NCBI GenBank assembly: GCA_003707065.3
Contig: PPXM03000007.1
Span: 62,001-126,000 of the forward strand
Direction of reading: 5' to 3'
Source of the DNA: Trigonopsis variabilis
Lineage: Eukaryota; Ascomycota; Trigonopsidomycetes; Trigonopsidales; Trigonopsidaceae
Length of the DNA stretch: 64,000 bases
Positions 21,198 to 33,500 of the stretch are shown here, one piece after another. Each line of letters opens with the position of its first letter. The stretch's first letter is position 1. The position numbers were made by a program, and so were the translations under genes. The notes below the pieces were generated by a model. It was given only the letters and a program-made list of their open reading frames with translations, was not told the origin of the DNA and ran no database searches.

Positions 21198-22230
21198 TGA
21201 TCATACCGTGAGGAAAGAGAAAAGGAAAATAATGAAATGATTTATTTAAGTTGTCTTTTTCCACCTGAGGGGGATCAGGGAAATGGTGGGGAAGTGACAA
21301 TAGATTATGATGACAGACTGGCTCCGTCAAGAAAACGAGCCAGCGACAGGCTAAAAGAAATAGAAAAACGGTAGATTCAAAGAAACTATGAAATTTCAAT
21401 CGAATGGCTGGAGAAGGTCGCCTTAACGCTTCTTTTTGTTCGTTTCTGTCGGATGCTTGAAGCTCGATGCCCCGCACTCCTTACATCTGGACCACACCAA
21501 AAGAGCTGGTAACGCTTCACGATATGCGGGTGACGACAGCCTAGCGATTTCAGCGACACAATAAAATGCCACCCATTAGACCCAACCGAGCTTCACATGT
21601 TCATGGGTCATAACATGGGAACATCTCAGTCGAATGATTGTATTCGATGACGGACGAAAACTAGAATCTATCTCTACTCTAAAAACAGCTAAGAATGATG
21701 GACAGGCACCAAGCTTTTTTGACACTTATGCCCTTTCTTGCGGCCGTTATTGAAAATGCGGAGAATCTATCTCATCAATGCGGGGTGCTGCCTTCTGTTG
21801 CAAGGACGGGTCGAGCGCCGCGGCGACTCATATGCCATAACTGTGTGCCAGCTCATGCTGAGGATGTCGGGTAAATAATCCAAACAGAGACTAAGTGGAT
21901 TTGATTTGATCCATCATTGATTGATGACACATGACAATTAGTTTAGTCAACTATTGGGGGTTAAAAGCCGCGGAGATGCCGAATTGAGTGTCAACAGATT
22001 AAGGTTTTGCGCTGTCATTTAGAAGTTGTTGTATATAGACACAGTCGAAAAGAACACAGACCTGCTGCAAGTGGTTTGCTTCTTCGAGAAGATAAACGGG
22101 GTGTAAGATAAGGTGCCGATTGCAAATGTTGAGTCGTATCAGCAGACAGCTTCTCGAAGAATAAGCTTGCCTTTGTTCTCCAGGAAACAAGCTGGGCTAG
22201 GTAAATGTGAAGAGATGCCCATGAAAGGCA
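21198..22230. other. Intergenic region upstream of the bZIP gene
   Basis: 1.03 kb between the bZIP start and the stop of the Rab4 gene on the same strand. It holds only short frames without domains. It probably serves as bZIP promoter and 5' leader; no RNA gene was recognised. Confidence 0.4.
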
Positions 22231-23172
22231 TCAGCAGCAACTTCCAGAGGTATTCCTTCTCGCCGTTGAAGCTCCTCCAAATAACGACAAACCCCTCCGA
22301 CGACGAGGCCACTCATAGTCCATTTGAGGAAGCTCACCATACTGAACTCCAGTTGAAACGTCCTCAGGATCTAAGACGCCTAGCTCCACCTTTGTCAATA
22401 TCATCTCTGCTAAACGATAAAAAGCATCGTCGACCTTTTCTCCAGTTAGAGCACTCGCAACAAGTACGGGAAATGAACCATGGTCCTGGCTGAACTTTGC
22501 CGCATCAGCCTTGGATACAACATTTGAGGGATCGGCACTTGGTATTAGATCTTGTTTGTTGCCCACTAAGACGAGCGATACATTAGGCCCACATAAACTT
22601 TTGATATCTCGAAGAATGGTTTCAAGCTCTTGGAGAGACTCTCGTCTGGTAACATCATAAACTAATAACACTCCCGCTGATCCCCTATAATACGACCGTG
22701 TTACTGACCGGAACCGTTCTTGTCCAGCAGTATCCCAAAGCTAAATGTTAGTCTTGACCGTCCGTCGAGATGACAATTTGTCCGTCAGCCGAGAATCAGT
22801 ATATTCCGGGGTGCATTAGACTTTGTCACCCTCTCAAAACACATACCTGCACCTTGATTCGTTTCGAGCGATCGCCAGCGCCCACTCGAATGATCTTACT
22901 TGCAAACTCGACGCCAATGGTTTGGGAGGTTAGAGACAAAACTGTTATTAGAGAAGCCTTTGAAGTGCAGACAAACATTCATTAGAAATGAATCGATGCA
23001 ATAAACACGACTTTCCACACCCAGAGGCACCGACAATGATGATCTTTGCCAAGTAGTCGTACATTGCTCCCAGCTCCTAAGTAAAGGTCAATAAACTGGT
23101 CTCTGATAAGCAACTAACCTGAGTCTGAGGCTCATGTGCATCTGAGCCCCCTCTTGATCGAGATCGAGACAT
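22231..23172 (-). CDS. ypt4: Rab GTPase, Rab4/Ypt4-like
   Basis: Four exons: 23172-23119, 23076-22977, 22941-22847 and 22740-22231 (252 residues); introns of 42, 35 and 106 nt with TTGAC, CTAAT and CTAAC branch sites. GTPase boxes: GASGCGKS (34-41), switch I SQTIGVEFASKII, WDTAGQERFRSV (85-96), GNKQDL, and VASALTGEK. The C-terminus ends SGSCC, a double-Cys geranylgeranylation site. The GVEFASKIIRVG segment, the TKVELGVLDPED stretch and the GVQYGELP motif match fission-yeast Ypt4 and animal Rab4, which act in endosomal recycling. The N-terminus carries about 28 extra residues with RSRSRS. The 106-nt intron 3 interrupts just before the switch II WDTAGQ box. Confidence 0.88.
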
Positions 23173-23890
23173 GATATATTCCCTCAATCGATTAAAGACG
23201 TATGTCGGTGGCAGGCAGCAGCTTGAGAGGGCCCCTCAAACCTGCAGATAGTAAAACGAAGGGGACGGCAAGAACCGTGGCTATAGAAAACTAGATCACG
23301 TAACTGTATCAAGTAGCAACAGGAATATTCCTAGAATGTCTTTTTAAGTGGTATACACTAATAATTCATTTTTTAGGCGTCACAGTATGGCAATCAGCCA
23401 ATGGGTTGCCATGGCGATACCGTGGGGAACTCGATTGCGAGACGAAGCGTGCAGCAGCCAGATAAAAAGGCAGTAATGTTAGAGGCTATAAGATATCTCG
23501 GTCATTGATCTGATATTTGCTACCTATAAGAAAGTGGGCTACTTTACAGTAAGAATAAAAAGTGTAATTTCTTCTACGACAGTCGTGAATATAGGACACA
23601 AGACCTGGGAACCGGAAAATTGCTAGACGAGCGTGTCCATTCTTTTAGTATTTGATATGCACATTAGGATAACTATGGGCACGGCTATATAATACTAAGA
23701 CAGAGTGAATATATCACTGGGACCTATCAAACCGAGGTGCCGAGCTCCATCTCTCAACGAAGTCGAGGCTAATATACATCGGTATAATGCTTAATCGAAA
23801 GAAAACTCCAAATAAATTGCACAGTATTCAGAATCTTCGATAGTTATTCATTTTCTCTTCGAAAACGCGACCCAGAAAGGCAGATAGGGA
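23173..23890. promoter_or_regulatory. Divergent promoter region, Rab4 gene / LCB4
   Basis: 718 bp between start codons on opposite strands. It includes ATCACGTAA (23296-23304, E-box-like) and AT-rich stretches. No gene supported. Confidence 0.4.
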
Positions 23891-25544
23891 ATGACCTCCT
23901 TGGGAGTGATGGTGACAGCTTTGCTCGCCGAGATACTACAGACCACCAAAAGGATAGAGCCTACGATGACCTCGACTGTTTCGGTGCAAAATCCGAGAAC
24001 GCTTGCATCATCTACCTTATCTTTGGCAGATACAGGATTGGAAATTTCAAGCCAAGGTAAGATTTGGGAATTTTTTTTGGCTGATTCTCTAGATTTAGGG
24101 GAAATCGATCAGTTCGTTGAGAAATCATTATGGGATTATTTCGTTTCATCAAGTAAGAAAAGTCAAGTCACGTCTAATGTTGGAAGAGCAGCCTCAGACG
24201 CGGTTTCAGATCGATTACCATTCTATTATCTCTGTCAAGGCATCACCAGGAGGAACGTTGACAATCACGTATGCAGCACCAGCTGGAAAATCACAAGTAG
24301 CTCCAAAGACCCTGTTGTATAAGAGTTCTTCGGATTTATCACCTTTTGTGGAGAATCTACGTGCCCTAGCTTACCAAGGTAGTGAGACTTGCTGTCTTTT
24401 TTGCTAATTCAAGATGTCAAGGCCAGAAAGAAGCTATTAATTCTTGTGAATCCCTTCAGTGGACAAGGAAAGGCTTTTCAGGAGTTCAGCAAATATGCGC
24501 GACCGATATTGGACGCTGGTTCATGTGAATACAAAGTGGTACGCACGACTCATCAAGGGCATGCTCATCAATACGCTCAAAGCATAGAGGTTGGTGAATA
24601 TGATGCCATTGTCTGTTGTTCTGGTGATGGCCTAGTATATGAAGTTCTGAATGGTCTTGCCAAAAGACCAGATGCACGGCTGGCCCTTAAGATTCCTGTT
24701 TGCATGCTTCCAGGAGGAACAGGCAATGCTCTGGCACAATGTTTCCAGTCCAGTGGTAGCATGAGTATTGCTGCTCTATCCATTATAAAAGGCCTTCCCG
24801 TTCCTATGGATCTATGCGTGGTGACTCAAGGCAATGAGAAAACGATTTCATTTTTGACTCAAGCGGTTGGTTTAATTGCTGAGTGCGATTTGGGAACTGA
24901 GAACCTTCGATTCTTGGGAGCTCTTCGTGTAATTGTGGGCTTTTTGACGCGCGTTTTTTTCAATACTGAATATCCTATCACGTTATCTTATAAGGCTGTC
25001 GATACAGACAAGAGATCTATTCTGCATAGAAACTATAATGATACAGAGACCACTCTGAGTGATGATAATGCTGATGCGAAGGACCTGCCTGAATTGAGAT
25101 ATGGAACGGTCAACGATCCTGTCCCTGATGACTGGAAGACTGAAGAGTTACCGACCAACGGTGTGTGCTATGGCGGAAATCTACCATGGGTATCTAATGA
25201 CTTTCTTTTCTTTCCAGCGGCAAAGCATTCCGACGGTAAGATAGACCTCTTATTGGTCGACGGCCGCACTTCGATTTGGAACTCGATCAAACTCATGCTT
25301 GATGCGGAAACTGGAGCTCATTTTCATCTAAGTCAAGTAAGACTGTCTTTTAGTGTTTAGAATTCTAACATTCAAGGTTCGCTACATGAAGGTGGATGCC
25401 TACAGAGTTATTCCGCGTGCCAAGACGGGGTACATTGCAATTGATGGAGAGGCAGTCCCATTTGAGCCCTATCAAGTGGAAGTGTGCCGGGGGCTTGGAT
25501 GCGCTTTGGCGGACGCGAGGTCTCTTAGTCGACAGTATCTCTGA
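23891..25544 (+). CDS. LCB4: Sphingoid long-chain base kinase (sphingosine kinase)
   Basis: Phosphorylates sphingoid bases at C1 to make signalling lipids; acts at ER/endosomal/plasma membranes. Five exons: 23891-24056, 24093-24152, 24187-24378, 24414-25336 and 25377-25544 (502 residues); introns of 36, 34, 35 and 40 nt. The DAGK-type catalytic domain shows LLILVNPFSGQGKA, the CCSGDGLVYEVLNGL nucleotide loop, and MLPGGTGNALA. The C-terminal part has the IAIDGEAVPFEPYQVEV strand typical of sphingosine kinases. An N-terminal IDYHSIISVKA and TLTITYA segment also matches the family. Intron 2 uses the acceptor TTGGAAG, the only choice that keeps frame into that conserved segment. It could be Lcb4 or Lcb5; a single ancestral copy is likely. 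Confidence 0.9.
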
Positions 25545-25651
25545 ATGGGTGATTGTCGTCCACGTGAAACCAGCCAAGACGAATCACATTATGTAATATA
25601 CAAAATCGAGCAATCTGCTTTTCTCCAGAATAACACAAAAGGCCAGTCTGT

Positions 25652-26432
25652 CTACCGGAATTCATAAGATGGGAGTTGTCCCATGTCGGGAACATGAGCC
25701 AGCTCCAGCTGCTGGAACATCTCTGAGCCCCTATAATAGTAAAGACCAGAAATGCAACCGGTAAACTGGTTAAAGCACACGTAATAAAAGCCGTCATAGC
25801 TAGCTTCCTTTGAAGAGACGCGATAATCAGGGACGACAAAGCATTCTTTCCACCTCATAAAAACGTGTTCTCGTTTATCAAAATCCTTCAGAACATAACC
25901 TGCTTTGCGTGCCTCCTTGCTCAGAGTACGCCATGATGGGAATCGCTCCCAGTGTTGGATATCGATTTTCTCAGTAGCCCCCCAGCTTGGCTCTTCAGTG
26001 AAGAAGGAGTATTTGGGACCGATGATTTGTCCCTCGAAATACGTCGTAAGAGTCCTCGAGCTTTTAGTAAGACCTAAAGCGTTAGGTTACATCTCCTTCA
26101 ATCTGACCTTCTATCTCAAGATATCCTGATATGAACGACTCGGCCATGTCGACGACCTTCATGTCCACGCGGACTTCGTATGTAATGCAGCCCGACTGTT
26201 GAGTGCCTAGGAAGACGCTTCCTGGCCGTAAAAGAGATGTAGAATAACGAGGAATATGCTGTCGAGTCAATAACGCAAGAGACCAGCTTACTCTATCACG
26301 GAGGCTTTCCGGATGAGTCCACAGTGGGCTCGAGATATAGTTGAAACTTAATTTTGGTACAGCTTCATCTTGCTGGACCTTGTACTCTTGTATCGTTTGA
26401 GATATTCCTAACCCAAGAACTGGGGCCGGCAT
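25652..26432 (-). CDS. GID4: GID4/Vid24, substrate receptor of the GID E3 ubiquitin ligase
   Basis: Receptor of the GID/CTLH ligase that recognises Pro-type N-degrons and removes gluconeogenic enzymes when glucose returns. Exons 26432-26108 and 26073-25652 (248 residues), with a 34-nt intron ending CCTAACGCTTTAG. The beta-barrel hallmarks are in order: LLRPGSVFLGTQQS, ISGYLEIEGLT, LTTYFEGQIIG, HWERFPSW, VFMRWKECFVVPDYRV, DGFYYVCFNQFTGCISGLYY, and the ending LELAHVPDMGQLPSYEFR. The splice used is fixed by the EIEGLT continuity; the unspliced frame stops at once. The long disordered N-terminus of some relatives is absent. It runs convergently with LCB4 about 100 bp away. Confidence 0.92.
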
Positions 26433-27382
26433 GGGCTGCTGTTCAAGTCGATCTTGATAAATCCTGATAAATGTAGGCCTTAGCTTTTCGCTCCTCCCAA
26501 CAACGGCTACGTTGCCATGACAAGATAGTCAGCCAGTACCGAGGGAGGACAATGCTTCTGACGGCATAAAGATAACCAACATGTCTCTATTGGTTTTTGG
26601 CATGTCGATCTCTGCTTGTCTGTCTTAGAAGCTAGACTCGAAAATAATGGTATTGGAGATTTCGAAAGTTCTAATAGACTCCTAGGATCCTCGTAGGTTG
26701 TTCTATTTACATGTTGATCGGTGCCTTCGAAAGCTAGGACGTCCAATGATGGCGAAACTTATACTATTCTGTTCTGAATTGTTCGTTTTCGGGTCAGACT
26801 TGAACTGACTTACTGTAGCATTCGTATTACTGTTTTCAGAAACATTCTACGAGAGAACTGGCGAGAATCCTTGTCTCGAGAGTCTGTGATATGAAAATTA
26901 GCCATCATTCCTCCAATTGAGTGTTTGTACGAGCCTTGTCCATTATAAAAAAGATGAAAAAGTATCGCTAGTGTCAAAATATAATATGAAACATGAGTAC
27001 CTATATAAAATGAATCAGATCGCGATATCCCAAGGAAGTAAATAAATAAAGAAGGTACAAAAGCCAATTGGTTTTCTTTTCGGGTGGATAGTATTCTAGA
27101 TCAGCAGATCATCAGCTGCTCAGGAATGTGCAAGATCAGAACGGTGTAATCAGCGGCACCATATCTCCTGCACTCTGATTGATCAAGAAAAGTCTGAGCT
27201 AGGAAACTATTAGATTAAATACGCGAGTCTATTTGATAAATAATCATTAAGGAACCAGTTTCGACGATCTTGAATAGACCCGATGATATGATACCGGGCT
27301 GAGAATTACTTGGGGCGTTGTGATTGCCCGACAAAGTAGACGCACCATCAACCCCTTGAGATTTACAAGGACGGACGGGGAA
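26433..27382. promoter_or_regulatory. Divergent region, GID4 / SEC26
   Basis: 950 bp between divergent starts. A minus-strand frame at 26810-27067 (85 codons, partly hydrophobic) and others at 26507-26746 and 27215-27412 show no domain and no splice partner, so no gene is called. Confidence 0.4.
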
Positions 27383-30231
27383 ATGAGTGACGATTGCTAT
27401 ACAATCGTTCACACTGTAAGTGATATGAGACAGTGGATTCTAATTTGCAGTATGATGGTGAACAATATAGCGTTCAGGATTTCATGAACCAACTAGAAAA
27501 AGGAAACGATGATTCCAAGATAGAAACGATGCAGCATATCTTGGCGACGATGCTAAACGGAGATCTAATGCCTCAATTACTCTTGCATATCATTCGTTTT
27601 GTGATGCCGTCAAAAAATAAAGAGTTGAAGAAGTTATTGTACTTTTATTATGAGATCTGTCCCAAGGTGAACCCGGACGGAAAGCTAAAACAAGAAATGA
27701 TCCTTGTGTGCAATGGCCTTCAAAATGACTTACAACATCCTAATGAATATATTCGGGGAGCAGTTCTTCGATTCATTAGCAAACTGCACGAACGAGAAGT
27801 GCTTGAGACATTGACTCCATATGTGAGACAAAACCTCGAACATCGGCACGCCTACGTTCGCAAAAATGCTGTTTTTGCTATTTATTCAATGTATAAGACG
27901 CATGAAGCTTTGGTTCCCGATACTCCCGAACTTATCCAGACCTTCATTCAGAATGAAAGTGACGCGACGTGCAAACGAAATGCCTTCGTGGTCTTGGCCG
28001 ATCTCGCTCCTGAGAGTGCAGTCATGTATATGAATTCTGTTATCGAATCAATTCCTTCGATGGATGAATTGCTTCAGCTGGTCTTCATTGAATTTGTTTC
28101 TCGAGACGTTGCCTATAATTCTCCATATAAAGCAGTATATCTCAAACTAATCTTTGATTTGCTTGATAGCTCTTCCTTGGCTGTTCAATATGAGGCAGCT
28201 TCGACTTTGATTGCTCTTACTTCGAACCCAGCTGCCATGAAGGCTGCGGCCTCTAAACTCCTCGAGCTTTGCATCAAGGAATCTGATAATAATGTTAAGC
28301 TAATTGTCCTTGATCGAGTTGAGAAACTCCGCCAGCGATTTGAGGGTCTTTTAGACGATTCAATAATGGAAATTCTTCGTGTCTTGAATAGCCCCGATCT
28401 CGACGTTCGACGCGCTGCGTTGGATTTAGCGCTCAAGCTTGTCTCTAATCGCAATGCGGAGGAAGTCGTCCATCTTCTTAAAAAGGAATTGCAACGAACA
28501 ATTGATCAAGATAACGAAGACACAGCCGAGTATCGTCAACTTCTAGTGCGCAGTATTCATTCATGTGCCATCAAATTCTCGGAAATTGCTGCTAACGTTG
28601 TTGATCTTTTGATGGAGTTCTTGAGTGATTTCAATAACTCTGCTGCCACCGACGTCTTGCTCTTCGTCAAGGAGGTCGTTGAACGATTCCCTGAGTTGCG
28701 ATCGACTGTCATAGAAAGATTAATAAAAGTTCTCAATGAAGTTCATAGCGGACGAGTCTTGCGCGGAGTGTTGTGGATTGTTGGAGAGTATGCTGCGACC
28801 GAGACTGACATCCGTCATGCTTGGAAAGCTATCCGGTCGTCGTTGGGTGAAGTTCCCATATTGGCGGCCGAGAAACGTCAAGCTGCAAAGCAAGAATCCC
28901 TGGATAACGGAGAAGAAGAGCATGTTTATGTATCATCGAAGCCTGTGGTTTTGCCTGACGGAACCTATGCCAGTGAAAGTGCGCTCACCTCTGAAGTCAA
29001 GAAAGTCAACATTGATTACTCGAAACCACCGTTGAGACAGACTATCCTGAAAGGTGAATTCTACGTTGGATCTGTACTTGCTTCAACCCTTGCCAAATTG
29101 GTGCTGCGCTATGAGGCCTTATCGAGTGACTCGGCTCGTGTCAATGCCCTAAAGTCCGAAGCCATGCTTGTTATGGTTTCTATAGTGCGGGTGGGCCAAT
29201 CTGAGTTCGTTCAACAGCCAATCGATGAGGATTCGAGTGATCGAATCATGACTTGTTTCAAGAGTTTAGCTTCAGGCGACTCAGAAACAATCACAAAGAT
29301 CTTCTTAGAAGATACCGAGAAAGCTTTTGCAACCATTCTCGATAACGAGGATGCAAAGAAAGCTGCATCAGATGCCGCTGCCAGCAAGAGTCGGGTCAAA
29401 GTCGATGATGTGTTGTCTATCAGACAGCTTGACAAGCTATCTACGCGAGAAAGAAATGATACAAAAAAAGATGAACTCGCACCATTCAGGACTGATACAG
29501 TTTCAAGCAGACTTCCATCGAAATTAAACAAGATTGTCCAATTGACTGGTTTCTCGGACTCTGTTTATGCCGAAGCATATGTGAAGGTTCATCAGTTTGA
29601 TATCGTTCTCGATGTGCTTCTTGTCAACCAGACCAAGGAGACTTTACAAAACCTGACCGTTGAGTTTGCGACTCTGGGTGATATCAAGGTCGTTGAGCGA
29701 GCTCCTCCTCATACTTTGGAGCCCCACGGTTTCCACAATGCTCAGACTACACTCAAGGTTTCGTCGACTGATACTGGCGTTATCTTTGGAAACGTCGTCT
29801 ACGAAGGTTCTCGATATGCTGACACGCAAATTGTGATTCTGAATGACATCCATGTCGACGTGATGGACTATATCAAGCCAGCCACGTGCACTGAATCGCA
29901 GTTCAGATCCATGTGGACCGAGTTTGAGTGGGAGAATAAGATTAATATATCCTCCAAGGCACCAAACCTACGAGCTTACTTGGAGCACTTGATTGCCAGT
30001 ACCAACATGTCGTGCCTAACTCCCGAGGCTGCTCTGAGTGGAGAATGCCAATTCCTAAGTGCGAATTTGTATGCTCGCAGTGTGTTTGGAGAGGACGCTC
30101 TTGCCAACTTGAGTGCAGAAAAAGAAGGAGATGGTCCTGTTACCGGACACATACGGATCCGGAGTAAGGGACAGGGGCTTGCACTATCACTGGGCGACCG
30201 TATTGCATCCGTGCAGCGAGATAGCAAGTAG
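27383..30231 (+). CDS. SEC26: Coatomer subunit beta (beta-COP)
   Basis: Scaffold subunit of the COPI coat for Golgi-to-ER and intra-Golgi vesicles. Exon 1 (27383-27415, MSDDCYTIVHT) is joined by a 35-nt intron (branch TTCTAAT) to exon 2 (27451-30231), giving 937 residues, normal for beta-COP. The adaptin-like HEAT/ARM N-terminal half (to about 530) contains KNKELKKLLYFYYEICPK and LQHPNEYIRGAVLRF. A linker carries SRLPSKLNKIVQLTGFSD. The appendage C-terminus has FHNAQTTLKVSSTDTGVIFG and WTEFEWENKINI. The short first exon restores the family N-terminus; without it the frame has no ATG there. Confidence 0.96.
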
Positions 30232-30557
30232 ATATGACTAGAAAATGAAAAGTGATCAATTACCAATGCTTTAACCTTGTAGCGGATAGAAAACAAGATA
30301 TAAAACCTCAGAGCTATAGGTCGCAAGGAATACTCTAAAATTCTTCTTGCTCAGCTCAATTGACAAAGGAACCAGATCGTACAGGAGTGATAACAAAATA
30401 GGTCATCAAATGGTATCCGAACAAACCATTTTACCCGGTAGTAAACAAAGTTTGGAAACACAGACGCTGAGCGTCTGCTACCGACTGTAACAGTCGTTGC
30501 TTGAACAGTTACCTCCCCCCTCCCAGCTGGTGATTGTGAATTTATCCCGACCCCCGG
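30232..30557. other. Intergenic region SEC26 to MAPKKK
   Basis: 326 bp between tandem genes with a C-rich tract (about 30513-30520 CTCCCCCCTCCC) shortly before the downstream start. Nothing else seen. Confidence 0.35.
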
Positions 30558-33500
30558 ATGTCTAAGGAACCTTCCGCTTCCAATAAGGCCTCCTCTGAGT
30601 TGGAGGAGTCTGGGGGGCTTTTATCCGGACCAAGTCTTCTAATTGAAACTACGCTTTCTCCGCCGATTACTCCTCTGGAAGAATCAACGCCGATTCATGA
30701 AGATGCAGGACTAGAAGGTGGTGAGAAAAATGGTACCAAAGACCGCCTTGCTCCAAGGATATCTCCAAGGTCAAGTTACCGCTTTGACATCAGTCGATCG
30801 AATGAGAGGAGAACTCGATCACCTGCCGCAGGAATAAGTCGAACTTACACACCGTCAAGAACGCCATCATCTACATATGCCCCTATTCGACGACCGCCGT
30901 CAGGTACTACTGATGGTATTAGTACCGTGAAGCGGTCAAAAGGGAAAAGGCGAGAAGGAGGAACCGCAAATCAGTATCGAACACAAGAGGCCTTATACCT
31001 TAAACAACTCAAAGATGATACTGGGGACGATTATTTTAGTGCTAAAGTCGAATCCGGTAAGGAGGATTATGGAAGTGACGATGAATCTCCTTCTTTTGAA
31101 TTAAAGCATGGTTTTGAGCTGAGTGAAATCGACCAGGCAGCCATGTTGCGCCTCCTACAACAGGAACTGCGACCCACAGCGGTGGAATTGGAAGATGTGA
31201 ATAATAGAGAACGATTAGAATGGCAGGCTATGTTGTCCTCGGTCTTACGAGGCGATGTGGTCAGATCTGAGAAACAGAAGCTGATACGAAACCCGGATCG
31301 GGCTGCCACGATGCAAGAAATATGGTTGGAGTTGCGGGCTCGCAGTTGTTCTCGAAAATTGCTTGTCCAAGAGAAGATAATTGAGATGGGACGGGAAGAA
31401 GTTGACTCTATTGTTGAATCTGTTATGAAATTCAGAGTGCTGGAATCCGACATGACATCCTTGACTGCTGAGGAACAGATAATGAATGTTATAAGTCAAG
31501 TTGAGCGATGTGAAAGTTGTTATAGCAGTCTGAGGGCTTTGCGGACGGCTAAACCGCTTTACGCTGCGCCGAACTTCCAGAAACGGCTCGACGCGCTTAT
31601 ATCCTGGACAACAATTACCCGAAGCATGAAAAGTCATTTGGAAATTTTGGCCAAGTGGGTTGGGAATCCAGACTTAGATTTTAATCGCGTCCCGGACGCG
31701 AACGACCAACGAGGAATGGCCGACGATAGTACGTTTATTGAACGATGTCTGCGAGAAGTCTCTTTTCAAGATCTTTTCGATCTCAAGATTCTCTATAGTC
31801 TACGCACTTTAGCTCTCAAGGCCAAGCAAACTGTGATTGAATACTCCGAGATGTTTGCTGAAATGAACGTCTCACCTTTTGTGGGGCAGTTGGTTACACT
31901 AGTCGACTTTCCTGTTAGGCTGCATCAGGAGATTATTCACACCCGGTATTCCTATGCGTCTAAACTTCTCCGGCCAGATGCTGTTCTTACTGTGATGAAT
32001 TTGGATCAGATGTTGGAAGATTTCCGTCTGGCTATTGATCGAGCTAGCAAGTCTCGACAGGCTGCTATGATCTATCGAGCATCGGAACTTGGATGGAATT
32101 TTCCCCGGCTAGATTTGCACGATTTTGATCGAGTGATCATTGATTGTATCAAGTTCTACTTTGAATTGTTATACCGGAAGATCCTAACCCAGGGAAAGCG
32201 AAATCAAAGCTGGGTCTTCAAGGGCTCCGAATTGATCGAAAATGAATGGCAATTTTTCAGATCCTTGGTAGCTCAAGTAAAGGATACTGAAGAAGAGATT
32301 GCAGAACAATTCTGGTAAGATACACCTACACTGGCATCCCGCTGACAGTATAGCACATTGACTGATCGTGTTCTTCAGCGATTGACAATGTATTTTTATG
32401 AACAACTCAAAGGACCTCCGCTATTTACAGCTGAAGAGCTCGACCGGTGGTATATGGGTATTATTGAAGGTACTCGCAGTTTCTATCGCAGAGTCTTCCG
32501 ATTTTCAAGGTACAGTGGGTTGTTGAGTTGTTTTAACATCAGAATTCTTGCCAGTACTTTTGATAATGCGGCCGAATATTCTATTCCCTCGTCAGATTTG
32601 CAGGGACTCATTGAAAATTTGACAGCTGCCAAGTTCTTCCTTATCTTCTCTTCCAACATGGCTAGCAGTGGGACATATGTCTTGGGATCACCTGATTTAC
32701 AGACTCGACCGGATCTCGTCAAGCAAATATTCGAATCATGTTTTCAAAATAGTATACCTGAAGAGAGCGTGATTCCTCCTCCTTCATATATTCTGATCAT
32801 ATGTCCAGAAGAGCCATTTGTGTGGACTCAGACGGTAGTACCAATCGACCTCGTGTCTCAAAAGCTGGAAATTAAGAAGGGTCGAATTAGGTTGGTAGCA
32901 AATGGTTCCAGTAGAGTGTTGCAGCGGTGTCGAGAAGACTTTGTTAAGTTAGCTGAGAGCAAACCAACCGTGGTTGAAGAGCAGCGAGCCAACGACTCGA
33001 GGCTGTTTCTCAAAGAATACCGGATCAAGAAATCTTTATACAAACTCGCTCTCCTGGTTGTGGATAGTGTCGCAACGGTCCGACGGCAATGTTCGGGACT
33101 ACCTTGCCAGGAGACAGTGAACTCTTATTTTTTCTTTGCTCGAGAACTTGCTTTACGGACATTCAGCTATATGGATAAGGAACGATACATAATTGGGACA
33201 TTGAAGTTAATACGGTCAGCGATAGATTGGGTTGGATTTATATGCGATGAATGCGTTCCTACTGACAGGAAGACGTTTAGATGGACGGTGATGGCACTAG
33301 AAAATGCCATGGCAATGACTCACGGGGTGAATATCCTTGCTATCAATGATCAAGAATTCTCGAATCTGAAGGAGAAAGTTGCCGGCTGTATGGCATTGCT
33401 GATCTCTCATTTCGATATTCGACTATCCAGTATCGATAAGGAGGAATCAAAAGACTATTGCAAGCCATCAGATTTGAGAGGAATTGATTTGAGTTCGGTC

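Noticed and set aside
26810-27067. 85-codon minus frame with a hydrophobic start, between GID4 and SEC26
   Set aside because: No recognisable family, no splice partner, and it lies in a divergent promoter; hydrophobicity follows from the T-rich strand.
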